From: Phaeodactylum tricornutum CCAP 1055/1
Lineage: Eukaryota; Bacillariophyta; Bacillariophyceae; Surirellales; Neidiaceae
Assembly (NCBI RefSeq): GCF_000150955.2
Contig: NC_011697.1
Coordinates: forward strand, 231,830-295,829
Reading direction: 5' to 3'
Length of the DNA: 64,000 nt
This document shows positions 1-10,892 of the stretch, one piece after another. Each line of letters starts with the position of its first letter. The first letter of the stretch is position 1. A program made the translations under genes and the position numbers. Under the pieces are notes generated by a model. It was not told the origin of the DNA. It was given only the letters and a program-made list of their open reading frames with translations, and did no database searches.

Positions 1-50
1 TTTTGCCACTTACAAATTACTTGAAATACAGCATACGGTTCACAGCAAGC

Positions 51-2726
51 ATGTCATTGGGGCGACGGGTGGGAGTGGTGTCGCGCTGTCCCTGTCGCTG
101 CTCGGGCTTTGGCCCTGGTAGGGACGGGAACCGGCGTTTGCCACTACTACTGAATCTACCACTACCATTGCTACTCGTAGTAGCCCTTTGGTTGACCTCC
201 ATCCATGCCTTTACCCTTTCTTCGTCGACAAATCGGCACTGGACGGCGGCGGGTCGACCGTCACTCGTAACGCTGCCCGGTTCTTCCAGCCTCGCCTCGT
301 CCTCCTCCGACGCTACGGAAGAACAACAATCCGGAGTAAAGGCACCACCGGATACCGTCCCCGACGTTACCGACACTGATACGAACGACGGTGACACAGT
401 CGTCGATGCTCGACCGGATCGTGGGACCCTATCCACACTCCAATGCGGCAATCTCGAACTCGGCACGGCCTTGTTCGCCGGCGGTCTCGCCTTTGACGCC
501 TACGTCGAACCGCCCAGCAATTCCTCACGTTGGGAAAAGGGCAGTCAAGGTCTGCGCGTAGCCTTTTGCAGTGTCGCGTACACTCGTCAACTCTACAAGG
601 GGGTTTTGGAAGTACGCGTACGGACCTGTACCAATCTGCCCCAGGACGAAAGCAACACGGCCGAACGGATGCTATCCGGCAACGGCGCCGACGCCTGCGT
701 GCTCGTCGCGGCACTGGAAGGAGCCTGGAAACAAGACGTACAGCGATTGGAAAAAGAACAGTACCACGAGGGCGTTCTGGATCTCAGTGGCGCCGCACAC
801 GTCGGACGATCCACCACCGCCTGGGCCAACGTCAACCAGAAACAGTCCCAAGCCGCGGTGCGGAAAACCGGTCGAGCCCTCCCGTACCACATTCCCGGTG
901 GGTGGGGGAAGGGGGGACAAGCCGTCTGGCCCGAAACGGAAGAACCCTTTTACCTGTACGTGCAGGATCCCGCCACGGCACGGCTCGTCGTCACCATTCT
1001 CGACGACGACAAACTCGCCGGCGCAGGGACGCCCATTGGATCCACCTATAAACGACTCGCCGAACTCATCCCCCAAGCCGCGCTGCCGCCGGAAAAACTG
1101 CTCACATCGCTCAAACAGGAACTCATTGATCAAGTTCAAAACGGCAATTTGGATTTGTTGGACGATGCTTCCAAGATCAAACTCGGTGCCAAAACCTGGG
1201 ACGGGGTTCTGAAAATGACCTCCAAACCCCGCAAAAAGGACAAGAACGGTCAAGTTTTGGCGGCCGCCGCCGCGGGTGCCTACGTCGCCGGTCCGGTAGG
1301 AGCGGCCGCCGGGGCACTCCTCGGCAGTTTCTACGAAGGCACACCCCAAGGTAGCGTCCAACTCCAGGTACGCTACCTACCCATTCCCCCCAACGTGGCA
1401 ATTTCCCGACAAACGTACGTGGTCAAGGGTGGAATGCCCGGTGTGGATTGGGGTACGCTGTTGGAACGCTACAAGGACAAGACCTTGCGCAACCCCGACT
1501 CTACCTTGAAACCGATGGAACAAAAGATCCTCGGCACCAGCGACTTGGAACATTGCTTCTTTATCAATCACGACAAGACGGGTGCCACCTGTTCCGTCTA
1601 CCGCTCATTGGATCAGAAACTGATTGTCGTGTCGTTCCGCGGCACGTGCGCTCCCGTAGATCTCATTACCGACGCGAATTTGGTACAAGAAGCCTGGGTT
1701 GAAGGAGACGACGTGAAGGATCCGCTCATTCCCAAAGTCCATCAGGGTTTCCGGTCGTCGTTGAATTCTATTTCCCGCCGTCTTAAGGAATTGCTGTTGG
1801 CCACGGTCCAGCCGGGCGACAATTTGTCCGACTACGATATGCTCGTGACGGGACATTCACTCGGGGGTGCCTTGGCGACGCTGTTCGTGGCCGATTTGGC
1901 GCAGTACGGCATCGACGCCGGTCGTGGATTACCCCAGCTGGAGCCCTCGGAGCCTTGGTGGAAGGGTGTGGCCGATACCTTTATGGGACAACAAGCCCGG
2001 GAAAAGGCTTCCCAGGCGACGGACCCTCCGCGGCCGAAAATGTTACGCTTGTACAATTTCGGCAGTCCCCGCGTCGGTAACGACGCCTTTTCCGATTTGT
2101 TTGCCGCCCTCCAGAGCGAACAGTACATTGACCAGGCCTACCGGATCGTGAACGGCCAAGACGTGGTGGCTCGTATGCCGCGGACTCTGAACGCCCTCGT
2201 GACGTCGGTCGGGTACGAGCACTGCGGAACCACGGTGTTGATTGCGCAACCGTCCAACGCGACCGATACGAATCCGAATTTGGCGCCACTGGTTTGGGTC
2301 GAAGGCGAATCGGACGACAATAAGTGTCCGGTCCGGGACGGTGTCGCCTTGACATCCCCCCTGGCGGAAGGTTCGTTGCTCTCCGATCTCATGGAGACGA
2401 CCCGAGACCTGCTGGCCGACGAAACGACGGACACTAGCGCGTCCGGCGGAATTTCGGCCGGTTGGTCGGCTTCATGGAACAAGTGGACGGCTACCGCCAC
2501 CAAGGTATCGCAACGGTTCCAGTCGTTGACGGCGACGGATGTGGCGAGCGTGCTGGGTCTGCAACGCGAGTTCACAACACGGGAACTGGAGTTGGTGCAG
2601 GCACTATTGCAGGGCAAGGCACTGGCACACCATCTGGAAGACGAATACTACGCCGGTATGGGTCGGGCGACGGGATTTTTGGCGCGCGTCGGGGAAGACG
2701 TGGTGGAGTTTCCGGAAGAGGCGTGA
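51..2726 (+). CDS. Secreted class 3 lipase with C2-like N-terminal part
   Basis: Predicted triacylglycerol or phospholipid lipase of the fungal lipase-like class 3 family, entering the secretory pathway. The first ATG in frame is at 51, giving 891 residues. A long hydrophobic leucine-rich segment near residues 35-55 looks like a signal peptide or anchor. Residues about 185-340 resemble a C2-type beta-sandwich (EVRVRTCTNLP, LVVTILDDDKL), which would bind membrane lipid or calcium. A glycine/alanine-rich stretch near 404-430 could be membrane-associated. The alpha/beta-hydrolase part carries the nucleophile elbow GHSLGG with Ser603, a likely acid Asp704 in GQDVVARMP, and a likely base His724 in YEHCG, so the triad is complete. 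The lipase family call is firm; the C2 call is inference. It converges on the orphan gene downstream. The window begins only 50 bases upstream, so the promoter is not visible. Confidence 0.88.
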   Translation: MSLGRRVGVVSRCPCRCSGFGPGRDGNRRLPLLLNLPLPLLLVVALWLTSIHAFTLSSSTNRHWTAAGRPSLVTLPGSSSLASSSSDATEEQQSGVKAPPDTVPDVTDTDTNDGDTVVDARPDRGTLSTLQCGNLELGTALFAGGLAFDAYVEPPSNSSRWEKGSQGLRVAFCSVAYTRQLYKGVLEVRVRTCTNLPQDESNTAERMLSGNGADACVLVAALEGAWKQDVQRLEKEQYHEGVLDLSGAAHVGRSTTAWANVNQKQSQAAVRKTGRALPYHIPGGWGKGGQAVWPETEEPFYLYVQDPATARLVVTILDDDKLAGAGTPIGSTYKRLAELIPQAALPPEKLLTSLKQELIDQVQNGNLDLLDDASKIKLGAKTWDGVLKMTSKPRKKDKNGQVLAAAAAGAYVAGPVGAAAGALLGSFYEGTPQGSVQLQVRYLPIPPNVAISRQTYVVKGGMPGVDWGTLLERYKDKTLRNPDSTLKPMEQKILGTSDLEHCFFINHDKTGATCSVYRSLDQKLIVVSFRGTCAPVDLITDANLVQEAWVEGDDVKDPLIPKVHQGFRSSLNSISRRLKELLLATVQPGDNLSDYDMLVTGHSLGGALATLFVADLAQYGIDAGRGLPQLEPSEPWWKGVADTFMGQQAREKASQATDPPRPKMLRLYNFGSPRVGNDAFSDLFAALQSEQYIDQAYRIVNGQDVVARMPRTLNALVTSVGYEHCGTTVLIAQPSNATDTNPNLAPLVWVEGESDDNKCPVRDGVALTSPLAEGSLLSDLMETTRDLLADETTDTSASGGISAGWSASWNKWTATATKVSQRFQSLTATDVASVLGLQREFTTRELELVQALLQGKALAHHLEDEYYAGMGRATGFLARVGEDVVEFPEEA

Positions 2727-3082
2727 GACCGGTGGACACCAACAACCTTTCGTGAACTCGCCTAGCTAAAGAGTGGTACGGGAGATGCTGCTATACATTC
2801 CAAGGGATGGCATTGTGGAACTGCTACCCGAGATGATACAGTCCGTGAAACGAAACGGAAATGCCCTTTTTATAAAATACTCTTGTGTTATGGTATGTAC
2901 AGTCAGTTGTTTGAGGAGTATTCGGGTGCAATGGAGAGATCCGTTGGTAGCGTGTATATAGGTCGTGTGTATGTGTACAGTTGTAGGGGGTCGGCAATCG
3001 GATTGCCCGGATTCTAAACGGGTTTTGGTGACGCGAAAGGCGTGGATCGGAAGAGGTAGTGTTGGGCTGCTCGACTCATTGC
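2727..3082. other. Convergent 3' intergenic stretch
   Basis: About 360 bases between the tails of the lipase gene (plus strand) and the orphan gene (minus strand). It probably holds both 3' untranslated regions. No coding or RNA signal was recognised. Confidence 0.5.
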
Positions 3083-3874
3083 TCATCCCTCGTCCCCGGC
3101 ACTGGCTTGGGCTTGCGCGAGGCACTGGGCAAACAATCCGGATGGTCGGGTAATACCGAGACTCAATTGACGCAGACGTTCGTCGGCATCGTGGGTGATG
3201 GAAGTATTATTGTCGTTGTCTGGCCGGCAACGTAGCAATTCCTGTGAATCCAGAACAACGTCCACAACTTGGTGTCGTCGAAAGGCCTTGTCCCGATGAA
3301 TGGGTCGACAGCTCCAACGTTCCAATCCCACTCGCGCGGGAGTCCTTTTCGCCCATCTGGTCAGGTGCTGTCGTTCGTACAGAGTCAAGATCGGCGGTGG
3401 CGTCGTCATCTGGGAAGGATGCACCGGGTTGTCTTTCGGATCGGGACCGTGCACACAGACTTCGTACGCGCGCAGGAGGACGCCGTGGTAGGAAAAGGGT
3501 GTGGCGTGGTCCGCTTCCGCTCGAGCGATTTCCTTGGCGAGTTGCAATGTGGAGGCCTTGAAGTGTCGGTAGTCCGCGGCAGTGTACCAAGCGGCGCCGC
3601 AGTCTTCGCGCGGGTAGAGGACGTTGTCTCTAGCGTCGTTGTGTTGGAGGGCGAAGCGCACCTGCTTGCCGGAAGACGATGACGACGGGAGCAACGACTT
3701 GTGCGATCCGACGCGATCGACCGTCAAGGTAGAAGACGTCGAAGCGTCGTCGGTTTCGGACGTGAAAGGACCGTGCGACGTTGAGGTCAACGTCAAATCC
3801 ACCAGCTCCAACTGTAAACGGGAGTGGAATTGGCCGGACACGGAGAGAATCGGAACGGCACTGACGAGTGTCAT
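3083..3874 (-). CDS. Orphan protein with diatom W-Y-T..Y..F-K motif
   Basis: Uncharacterised protein of 263 residues with an ATG at 3874. The first 70 residues are Ser/Thr-rich and low in complexity. From about residue 70 it has KQVRFALQ, then AAWYTAADYRHFK, then a mostly helical, arginine-rich body. The pattern VRF...WY[ST]xx[DE]Yxx[FM]K recurs in many stramenopile proteins of unknown function (general knowledge, not checked here). No signal peptide, membrane helix or catalytic motif is seen. It is convergent with the lipase gene. A regulatory or scaffold role is possible, but no function can be assigned. Confidence 0.7.
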   Translation of the reverse strand: MTLVSAVPILSVSGQFHSRLQLELVDLTLTSTSHGPFTSETDDASTSSTLTVDRVGSHKSLLPSSSSSGKQVRFALQHNDARDNVLYPREDCGAAWYTAADYRHFKASTLQLAKEIARAEADHATPFSYHGVLLRAYEVCVHGPDPKDNPVHPSQMTTPPPILTLYERQHLTRWAKRTPARVGLERWSCRPIHRDKAFRRHQVVDVVLDSQELLRCRPDNDNNTSITHDADERLRQLSLGITRPSGLFAQCLAQAQASAGDEG

Positions 3875-4130
3875 GGCGAAACGGGAAAGTCAAGGATCGT
3901 GGACGTGATTGTTGTTGGAGAAGGATTGTGTGAGTGATTATGAGTGTTGTCGGTGTAACACTGGTCGTGTATTCGCTGGTGAGAATAGGCTTTTGGGGGG
4001 ACAACGCAACGATCCAATCTATCGATGGCGTGGTGCAGAAAAAATAAAAGTGTCGAAGAAATTCGGGCTCGGGTAATTTTCGTTGCCCTGCCGAACACGA
4101 CCGACGGCAACGGACAGAGAGATTTTATGC

Positions 4131-4147
4131 TTACTTACAGTAAGTAA
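4131..4147. repeat. Perfect 17-bp palindrome TTACTTACAGTAAGTAA
   Basis: Eight-base arms around one central A, in the divergent promoter region between 3874 and 4849. The half-site GTAA and the ACAGT core resemble the short TTACAGT-type motifs seen before other starts in this window. It could be a dimeric regulator site; this is inference. Confidence 0.45.
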
Positions 4148-4205
4148 AGTAGTACGCCCTACCATACATACTGCCGTGATTTGTATACTGCGTACAGTCG
4201 CGATT

Positions 4206-4232
4206 GGTACCGGACCGGACCGGACCGGTACC
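4206..4232. repeat. CCGGA short tandem repeat bounded by GGTACC
   Basis: Units of CCGGA are flanked on both sides by GGTACC, so the outer eight bases of each end are inverted copies. It is a small simple repeat with potential to fold back. No function is visible. Confidence 0.45.
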
Positions 4233-4848
4233 GTGTGTATCCAGTATGTATATGGAGTGGCCAAGCCTTTGGGAGGAAGAAAAAAACCAAATGTCCAAAG
4301 CTGTTATGGAATCTCTCGTGCCAGAGATACTTTCGGCCAATTGCCACGCCGGGCAGTTTCGATGGCGCCTCTCTATCTCGTACGAGCCAATAAATGGAAT
4401 TCAATTCGTACGATTGCCCACCCCCGGATGAAAGGGTACGGAATCGGCAGAATGACTCCAAAACGGTACACAAGGTCATTGGCGAAATGTCTCCTGTTAC
4501 GTGTCGCCACGTCCGTCGCCGGACCAGCTCGCTGGAAAGATGTCGAGGTGGCGTGGGGTGCGCGGAACGTGACGCACTTTAGTTGTGAGATTGGTGAATG
4601 TGCTCACTTATACGGAGGACGGACAGAAGGTTTCTGTCCTTACTATTGTTGGTAGAGGTATGGTTGGTACACTGGTTGGTAACTAGCAGTAACCATAACT
4701 GTCAGTGTGATAGATAGCCTGTGCTTCTCAAGGGTTTTGGAACCCCCAAGAATTCCTCTTTGGAACACGTTGGGGTGCGGTATTCAAAAAATCTGCCCGA
4801 CAAAAAGCCGACACCATTTGCGCACACATACAACTAACCACCACCACC

Positions 4849-5757
4849 ATGCCCACCGTTGCGCCTGTTCGATCACGTCGATTCGTCTCTTTACCCTTGT
4901 GTCTCAATATTCTCACCTTTCACACCTCCCCACTCCACACTGTCTCCGCCATGAAGGTTGTCGACTTTGTCCGAAAGCCCTTCATCCAACGCGCCTGCGC
5001 TGAACCCCACACCATTCCTTCGGTCGTTTCCTTCTTTTTCGGTCTCGACTGTCACGATCCCGCCCAAGTCCAGGCCCAATTACGCGACGGCGGCGCCCTC
5101 ACAACCATGAAGGATCTGTGGTTCGCTGGTGGCAGCGAATACGATCAACTCTGTGCCACGCACTTTGCCGACACGATCCGGGCTGCCGGAAACGGCCAAT
5201 TGGCCCGGAACGATCCGGCCTGGACGCAGCAGGTTGACGGCGTCGTCGCCCAACTCGTTCTCTGTGATCAACTCGCCCGCAACGCCTTTCGCGGGACTCC
5301 TGAAGCCTACGCCTACGACCAACCCGCGTTGCGACTTGCCCGGACGTTACACACCGACTATCGGGCGTCGCGAGTGGCGAGCGCATCACGCACAATCCAG
5401 GGAGAGTATCATCCGCCCTATGTGGCCTTTCTCGTCACCGCCTTTATGCATTCCGAAGTTTTGACTGATCACGAAGCGGTCACAGAAATTTTGCAGCACG
5501 AACGAGAAACCACACCGGAGCATTTGCACGACTGGTGGCGGTATCAGGAGACCTTTGAACAGGAGCACCGGGACGTGGTGGAACGCTTCGGGCGTTACCC
5601 GCACCGGAACGCCCTTCACCAACGGCAGTCCACGCCGGAAGAGGAAGCCTGGTTGGATGATACGGAAAATTTACCCGGCTGGGCTTTGAGTCAACTGCAA
5701 GACCGACCGGAATGTGCCGAAGATGACGTCGCGGTCGGAACCAACCCATCCGCGTAG
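4849..5757 (+). CDS. DUF924 family protein
   Basis: Protein of 302 residues with the full DUF924 (PF06041) layout, an all-alpha, TPR-like fold of unknown biochemical role. Seen in the sequence: SFFFGLD near residue 62, KDLWFAGG, the hallmark DQLARNAFRGT near 145, a helix-rich middle, and the C-terminal FGRYPHRNALHQRQSTPEEEAW, usual for the family. The ATG at 4849 has a good CCACC context. A second ATG at residue 35 would remove a basic, hydrophobic leader that might be a targeting peptide. A second DUF924 domain occurs in this window at the end of the DEP-like protein near 51-53 kb. Family is sure; function is unknown. Confidence 0.88.
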   Translation: MPTVAPVRSRRFVSLPLCLNILTFHTSPLHTVSAMKVVDFVRKPFIQRACAEPHTIPSVVSFFFGLDCHDPAQVQAQLRDGGALTTMKDLWFAGGSEYDQLCATHFADTIRAAGNGQLARNDPAWTQQVDGVVAQLVLCDQLARNAFRGTPEAYAYDQPALRLARTLHTDYRASRVASASRTIQGEYHPPYVAFLVTAFMHSEVLTDHEAVTEILQHERETTPEHLHDWWRYQETFEQEHRDVVERFGRYPHRNALHQRQSTPEEEAWLDDTENLPGWALSQLQDRPECAEDDVAVGTNPSA

Positions 5758-5964
5758 AGGGCCTGGAAGAAACCGTATACCACTAAGGGTTTTCTCTAGA
5801 CGTACTGCCCTCGGGTTGACCTTATATCCTGTATCAGAACAATACATGTAACAAGAATATGTATACTATTTCACACTAATAACTGATTATTATCCATGCA
5901 TGTCGATCAAGTGTAACAAACGACCCACCTGGGCTTGCCCGCACATACGTAGCCGATAAATGCT

Positions 5965-6696
5965 TCATCTCCTCCGCCGTCGCCTCAATATGCCATCAAT
6001 CCCTCGGTCTCGAATTGTACCAGCTTCTAACCGTAACAGATCTCCAGCGTTGCCTCCGCTTTTGACGTTTTCCGTGACCATTCTCGCCAGAGTCCACATA
6101 CCACCGTCGCGATCCAGACCGTGGGCAGTAGTGTCGTGCATTTCCGCAACTTCCTTCATGGTAGCCGCATCCATAAAGGGCATATCAAAGCCTGTTTCGT
6201 CCTTGAACCAAACGTCTAGCTCTTCTTCTTCCCAACCGTCGCTGGCCAGCACGGCCAGGCCCTCGGGCCCTTCGGCGAGTTGTTCGAATGCCTTTCGAGC
6301 CGAAATGAAGATCTCACGACTAGCATCTGCTTCTGCGGAAGTTGCCGACGTTGCCGTGTCGGGATGATGCCGCAAAGCAATTTGCAAAAAAGTTCGCTTG
6401 ACGGCTGCGTAGCTTTCTTCCTCCGACACCCCGAGGATCGCAAACGGATCGTCCCGTGTCGGTTTCCGAGGCTTGTTTTTGTAGTAGTTCGGGTCTCCGT
6501 GATCGTTGCCTCCCGCTGCCGCGAATCTGCGGATGGAAACCATCGGTAGCGCTGTTGCTGGAGGGTACCGCGGATGAGCGCTCACCGCTGAACGCCAGCG
6601 GTTCCCGATGGGGCGTCCAACACCCAAACACTTCGATCGATACGCCGCGATCCAGTAGCAGACGTGTCGATGTTTTGCCGCTACTCCAAAGTGCAT
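5965..6696 (-). CDS. J-domain protein, probably organellar
   Basis: DnaJ-type co-chaperone of 243 residues. The open frame runs further upstream, but the first in-frame ATG is at 6696. The N-terminal 70 residues are rich in Arg, Ala and His with almost no acidic residues, like a mitochondrial presequence. The J domain begins at DPFAILGV near residue 82 and has the HPD loop (ALRHHPD) near 112, needed to stimulate Hsp70 ATPase. No Gly/Phe region or zinc fingers are seen, so it is a class III J protein. The C-terminal part (DVWFKDETGFDMPFM and after) is not recognised. TGACTGTGAA lies at 6891-6900, about 195 bases before the start. Confidence 0.8.
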   Translation of the reverse strand: MHFGVAAKHRHVCYWIAAYRSKCLGVGRPIGNRWRSAVSAHPRYPPATALPMVSIRRFAAAGGNDHGDPNYYKNKPRKPTRDDPFAILGVSEEESYAAVKRTFLQIALRHHPDTATSATSAEADASREIFISARKAFEQLAEGPEGLAVLASDGWEEEELDVWFKDETGFDMPFMDAATMKEVAEMHDTTAHGLDRDGGMWTLARMVTENVKSGGNAGDLLRLEAGTIRDRGIDGILRRRRRR

Positions 6697-7141
6697 AATA
6701 TTCCACTGCAGGCGCGACGCCAATAAGACTGCTGCACGCAATCGTAGTCGGTAGAAGAAGGCGAACCAATGACTATCTCTAGTCCCTAGAAGAGTATTGG
6801 AGAGTACCAACCCCGTAAATGAACTGTAAGGGCAAACGCCAACTGCTCTAATGTCGCAGGCTGTCGATCGGTTTCTACCAAGAGGCGCCTTGACTGTGAA
6901 CAAAGTTAGAATTTTGGAAATTGCTGGCCAATCCACATACGGGTACTTTCACGGTCAATTCGTGGAACCCTGAATGCCAAACCTCGCCCAACAGCTATCC
7001 ATCGACTTCGATATCGGGCGAACAATTTCCAAATGTTAGGTCTCATACCCTGCGTAAATTAGGTTTCCCGTTTTGTTAATACAAGGAATTACATATGTTT
7101 CAATTTTGTACATGTGAAAATTAAAAAGAAGAAAGTTCAGG
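6697..7141. other. Intergenic stretch
   Basis: About 445 bases between the J-protein start and the 3' end of the first histidine kinase. It holds a TGACTGTGAA motif at 6891-6900 and an AT-rich tail near 7050-7140 that may be the kinase 3' untranslated region. Confidence 0.4.
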
Positions 7142-10108
7142 TCAAGATCCTTGCTCCGACATTCGGTCCGGGTAATGTCCGAACGATGTTACGTTCATGC
7201 TGATCACACCGTTCTCCTTCCAAAATCTTTCCAAGGCGCATAGCTGTAACGGTTTTGGAAGCACACAGTTGGCTCCCGCCCGCTTGAAATGAGCCACGTC
7301 GTCCGGAAGTACGTTACCTGTGATTCCAACGATGCAGTAGTGATATCCCATGGTCCGTATCCTTCTACAAGCCGCGGGACCATCCATGATTGGCATTTCG
7401 TAATCCAGCAAAATGGAATCATAGCAACTTGCTTCGGCCAAAGCTTGCTCAACAAGCTCAATTGCGACTAGACCATTTTCAGCTTCTTCACACTGATGCC
7501 CTCTTCTTTCCAACAACCGACGCAGCAGTTTTCGATTGGTAGCTACATCGTCGACAATAAGAACACGCAAGCTGTGTGGCGCTTGCTCTCGAGAGGCAAG
7601 GGCTGAATTAGCACTTTGGTTTTGGATGCCCCTATACTCTTCACCTACGCTGTCCGTCGGAAAGCAATCGGGATCGAGGGTGTCATCTATGGAAATCTGG
7701 TGCAGTGGTAGGGTCACAGTAAAAGTAGTCCCTTTGCCTAACCCATCCGACGCAGCCAAAAGTGTTCCACCATGTTGTTCAACAATGCCTTTCGCAATGT
7801 ACAATCCCAGGCCACTACCTTGTCCGGACTGTAAATCGTTCACATTGAACTGGACGCCGTTCCGGAACAGTCTGTCAACCTGCTCTTTCGTCATGCCGAC
7901 ACCTGTATCAGTAACATGCACTTGAAAGTGTCCATTGTGTGATACTTGAACTTCCTCGCCAGTACTCAAGGTGAAAAACTCTTCCATTCCGCTTTGACTG
8001 GCATTCTTTTTAGTTGGTCGCAGCCACGACGTTCGAATATAGATAGAACCTGAGATTAGAAAAGTATATGAGGCCTCCATAGACAAGAAATTTTTTGAAC
8101 ACGCGCATGCGAGTCTTACCTTCGGCAGGAGTAAATTTCACTGCGTTTGAGAGAAGATTTCGGAAGACTTGCGTCAGGCGTACTCTGTCCCCCAGAGTTT
8201 GGCAAGCCCGAATCTCTGAAGCGAGCGTAGGGAGACGATCAAAACCAGTCTCTAAATCCGCGCCCCTACCATTATTTGGAGAGTCCTGGCAGTCTTGCTT
8301 AAAAAGTAAGTGAATTTTCTTTGCGAGGGTCGGCATTTGAAACTCCTCGCTTGTTCGTGAGATCAATTCCAATATGGGCACTACAGTCATCTCCAGCGTT
8401 AGCGTTCCCGTCTCAATTTTGTCATAGTTCAGCAAGTCGTTCAGGACATCCACGGCACTTTCAGCATTTGCCATTACTTCATCGCTGAGGTCCATTAAGA
8501 ACGACTCATGTTCAGAAAGATTTCGAACAGATCCACTTCTCATCCCAGTGCTTCCACGGCTTGGAGATAAACTGGATTTTCCTGCAACGCGATCATTTTC
8601 TGCGATCGTCAGAGGAAGCTTCACTTCGATGGAATCACGCTGTTTTGCACGAAGAGCCCCGGACAGTTCTTCCTTCAGTAGCTTAAGACCCATGCAGACA
8701 GAATTGAGAGGTGTCCGTACTTCGTGAGATACAAAACGAACAAACTTGCGCTTCGCTTCGAGCACAGACTTCTTTTCGTGAAACTCTTGCCGAACAAAAA
8801 AATCGTACAGAAAGAATAACAAGGACATGACCATGATAATGCCGACAGCGCCAATGGTTGCCATGAACGGGTTTTGTGTGGTGTATATGTCGAAGAGTGC
8901 AGCCGTAGGATACAGCGTCAAGGTGTAGGATGTAGATGCCTCACTGAAGAGATCATTTCCAGTGAGAGAAACTTCTCGATGGTATTTGGAATACGAACGA
9001 TCGTGGAGATCACCTTCCCCGCTATAAAAGGAAAATTGGCGTGGGTAAGATTATTGAACTTTAGATTTGAGAAATTAAGCGACTTTTTTGCTTACCGGAG
9101 GTAGGTAATGCCGTGGCTAACAGTGTATGAAAAGACTTGTCCATCCGAGTGGAGCACACAGTCAATTCCGCTGACACCCTCGGCAAAAGCATCTACCAAT
9201 ATCTCGTCCCAAACAATGGAAGAAGCAATAAATCCCGTCATAATAGTCTCATTGTTTGCAGGGTAGATTGGCTGAAACAAAACAGCGCCTGGGCCTGGCG
9301 CCTCATTGTTGGTCAAAATGATCATATCGGTGATCGATCCACATTCACGTCGGTCTCCCGCAACTTTTCGCTCCTCCGCACAAGCCAACATTTTGTCAAT
9401 CATGACACCTCTTGTTTCCTGGAAATGAATGTTTAACATGAGGGCCGGATGAACCCCTTCGTCGTGCTGCAATATCGGTGTGATGATTTTGTTAGGACTG
9501 CCATAGTATGTACTGCCATCAACGACATGATATCGATTGTCCACTGAACCCAAGCTGGGGTTCACCCCATAAATGCCTTTTCCAAACGAACTCAATCCAG
9601 CAGGCTGTTCCGGGAACTTTTGTTCAAAATAAGTGTATGCGTACTCTTCAAAGCTTACCAGCTGCGAAGGCAACACCAAAGGCACAAATCCCATTTCTCG
9701 ACCGGTAGATGTTTTTATCAAGTTCGTTGATATTTCTTCAAAGCCACTGACTCTGACATAAGGCCATGCATCTGCATCAGGTAGCTGATTTGCAGCAACA
9801 GACGCCATTGAGATTGTGCCCAGGCGCTTCCTCCACGTAATGTCGCGAGCAGAGTCAAGCGCACGATCTGCAATTGATTCAAACTGGGTTTCGGCAAGCT
9901 CACGCTCCGATTCAGATAGTACTCTATTCGCTGCGTATCCTAAACCCACTGCAACTATGCATAAGCAAGTTACGAATAGAATACGCCCCTTCCAAACGTT
10001 GGAAACACTACAAAGGGCTCTATGTCGATTACAGAAAGGTCTGGTCAGGGTAGGGAATGAATTGGTCGACATACTTCCTGTCGAACTAGCTTTGTACTCT
10101 CTCTCCAT
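7142..10108 (-). CDS. CHASE-like hybrid sensor histidine kinase 1
   Basis: Membrane two-component hybrid kinase of 940 residues in three exons: 10108-9096, 9021-8120 and 8049-7142 (introns of 74 and 70 bases, GT-AG). Both splices restore frame. Order: TM helix near residues 40-60, extracellular CHASE-like sensor to about 380, TM helix (MATIGAVGIIMVMSLLFF) near 390-412, HisKA with FVSHEVRTPLN (phospho-His near 437), HATPase with DTGVGM and GQGSGLGLYIAKG, and a C-terminal receiver with LLDYEMPIMDG (phospho-Asp) and the conserved Lys in LPKPLQ. All key residues are present, so it looks active. No Hpt domain is attached. The ligand is unknown. It is the downstream member of a tandem pair with the gene at 10.9-13.7 kb. 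Confidence 0.88.
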
Positions 10109-10892
10109 GGCATCGACTCTTACGCCGGTATACGGGGCGACAACAACTTTCTTGTTGTATTTACCTGGAAAGAGAAATGCCTGCTATGAAAACTGCGTCA
10201 CCTCCTTTGCCAACGCATGGGATCGTTCATCAACAAAAAGGCAGAAACGCATCGTTTTCACTGGTTAGAAATGGTTAAATTCAGAAAGATGTGCCCGGAA
10301 CCTTTGGTGATAATACTATTCTATCTATGACCCTCGCAAGACAGGTCTTCCTATATAGTACAACACTACAGAGATTTGAAACGGGAATGAGAATCTGATT
10401 GCCGGATGGCTGGATACTTGATTCCCATTCGTCGACACAAAAAATCATCTTTCTTGTTCACGGTATTCGATGCCTGTCATGGGAACATCGATATGTGCAT
10501 TTCCCACCCGTATAGGTGGTATTGTTGCCGTTTTGACAAAAGAAAAATCGTCACGGGCCAAGTTCCGTATTGCATATTGCTGCCATTGCCTGTGCGTTGT
10601 AAAACAAATAATTATCCCTCCCTATTGATTCCAACTTTGCCAGAGCCAACGTCGTTAGTTTTGGCATCCCGAAGTTCCAACTCCGGAATAGCGTTTCACC
10701 TTGCACTTTGCGGAAGATGTCAGAGCTACCGCTGGAGGAACCGATACAACCATGGCATCTTGCCACTTTAAGTCTTTGTTTTGTTTCCGCCCACATGTCA
10801 TTCCTTCAACAAACCGGACCGCCCCCATATACGCATTCGATCCGTACCAACAAAAAACTAATTGACAGAGACTATCTCGTCTCGATGACAAG
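10109..10892. other. Intergenic between tandem kinases
   Basis: About 780 bases holding the promoter of kinase 1 and the 3' region of kinase 2. No gene is recognised in it. Confidence 0.4.

Larger units (their letters stand above)
3875..4848. other. Intergenic, divergent promoters, two palindromic motifs
   Basis: Nearly 1 kb between the orphan gene (leftward) and the DUF924 gene (rightward). It contains a perfect 8+1+8 inverted repeat at 4131-4147 and a GGTACC-bounded CCGGA repeat at 4206-4232. Open frames here have no recognisable family or credible composition. Confidence 0.45.

Noticed and set aside
672-1361. 229-codon minus-strand frame under the lipase
   Set aside because: Shadow of the lipase coding sequence with no domain or start support.
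4083-4655. 190-codon frame between the orphan and DUF924 genes
   Set aside because: No family, unusual composition and it crosses two simple palindromic repeats.
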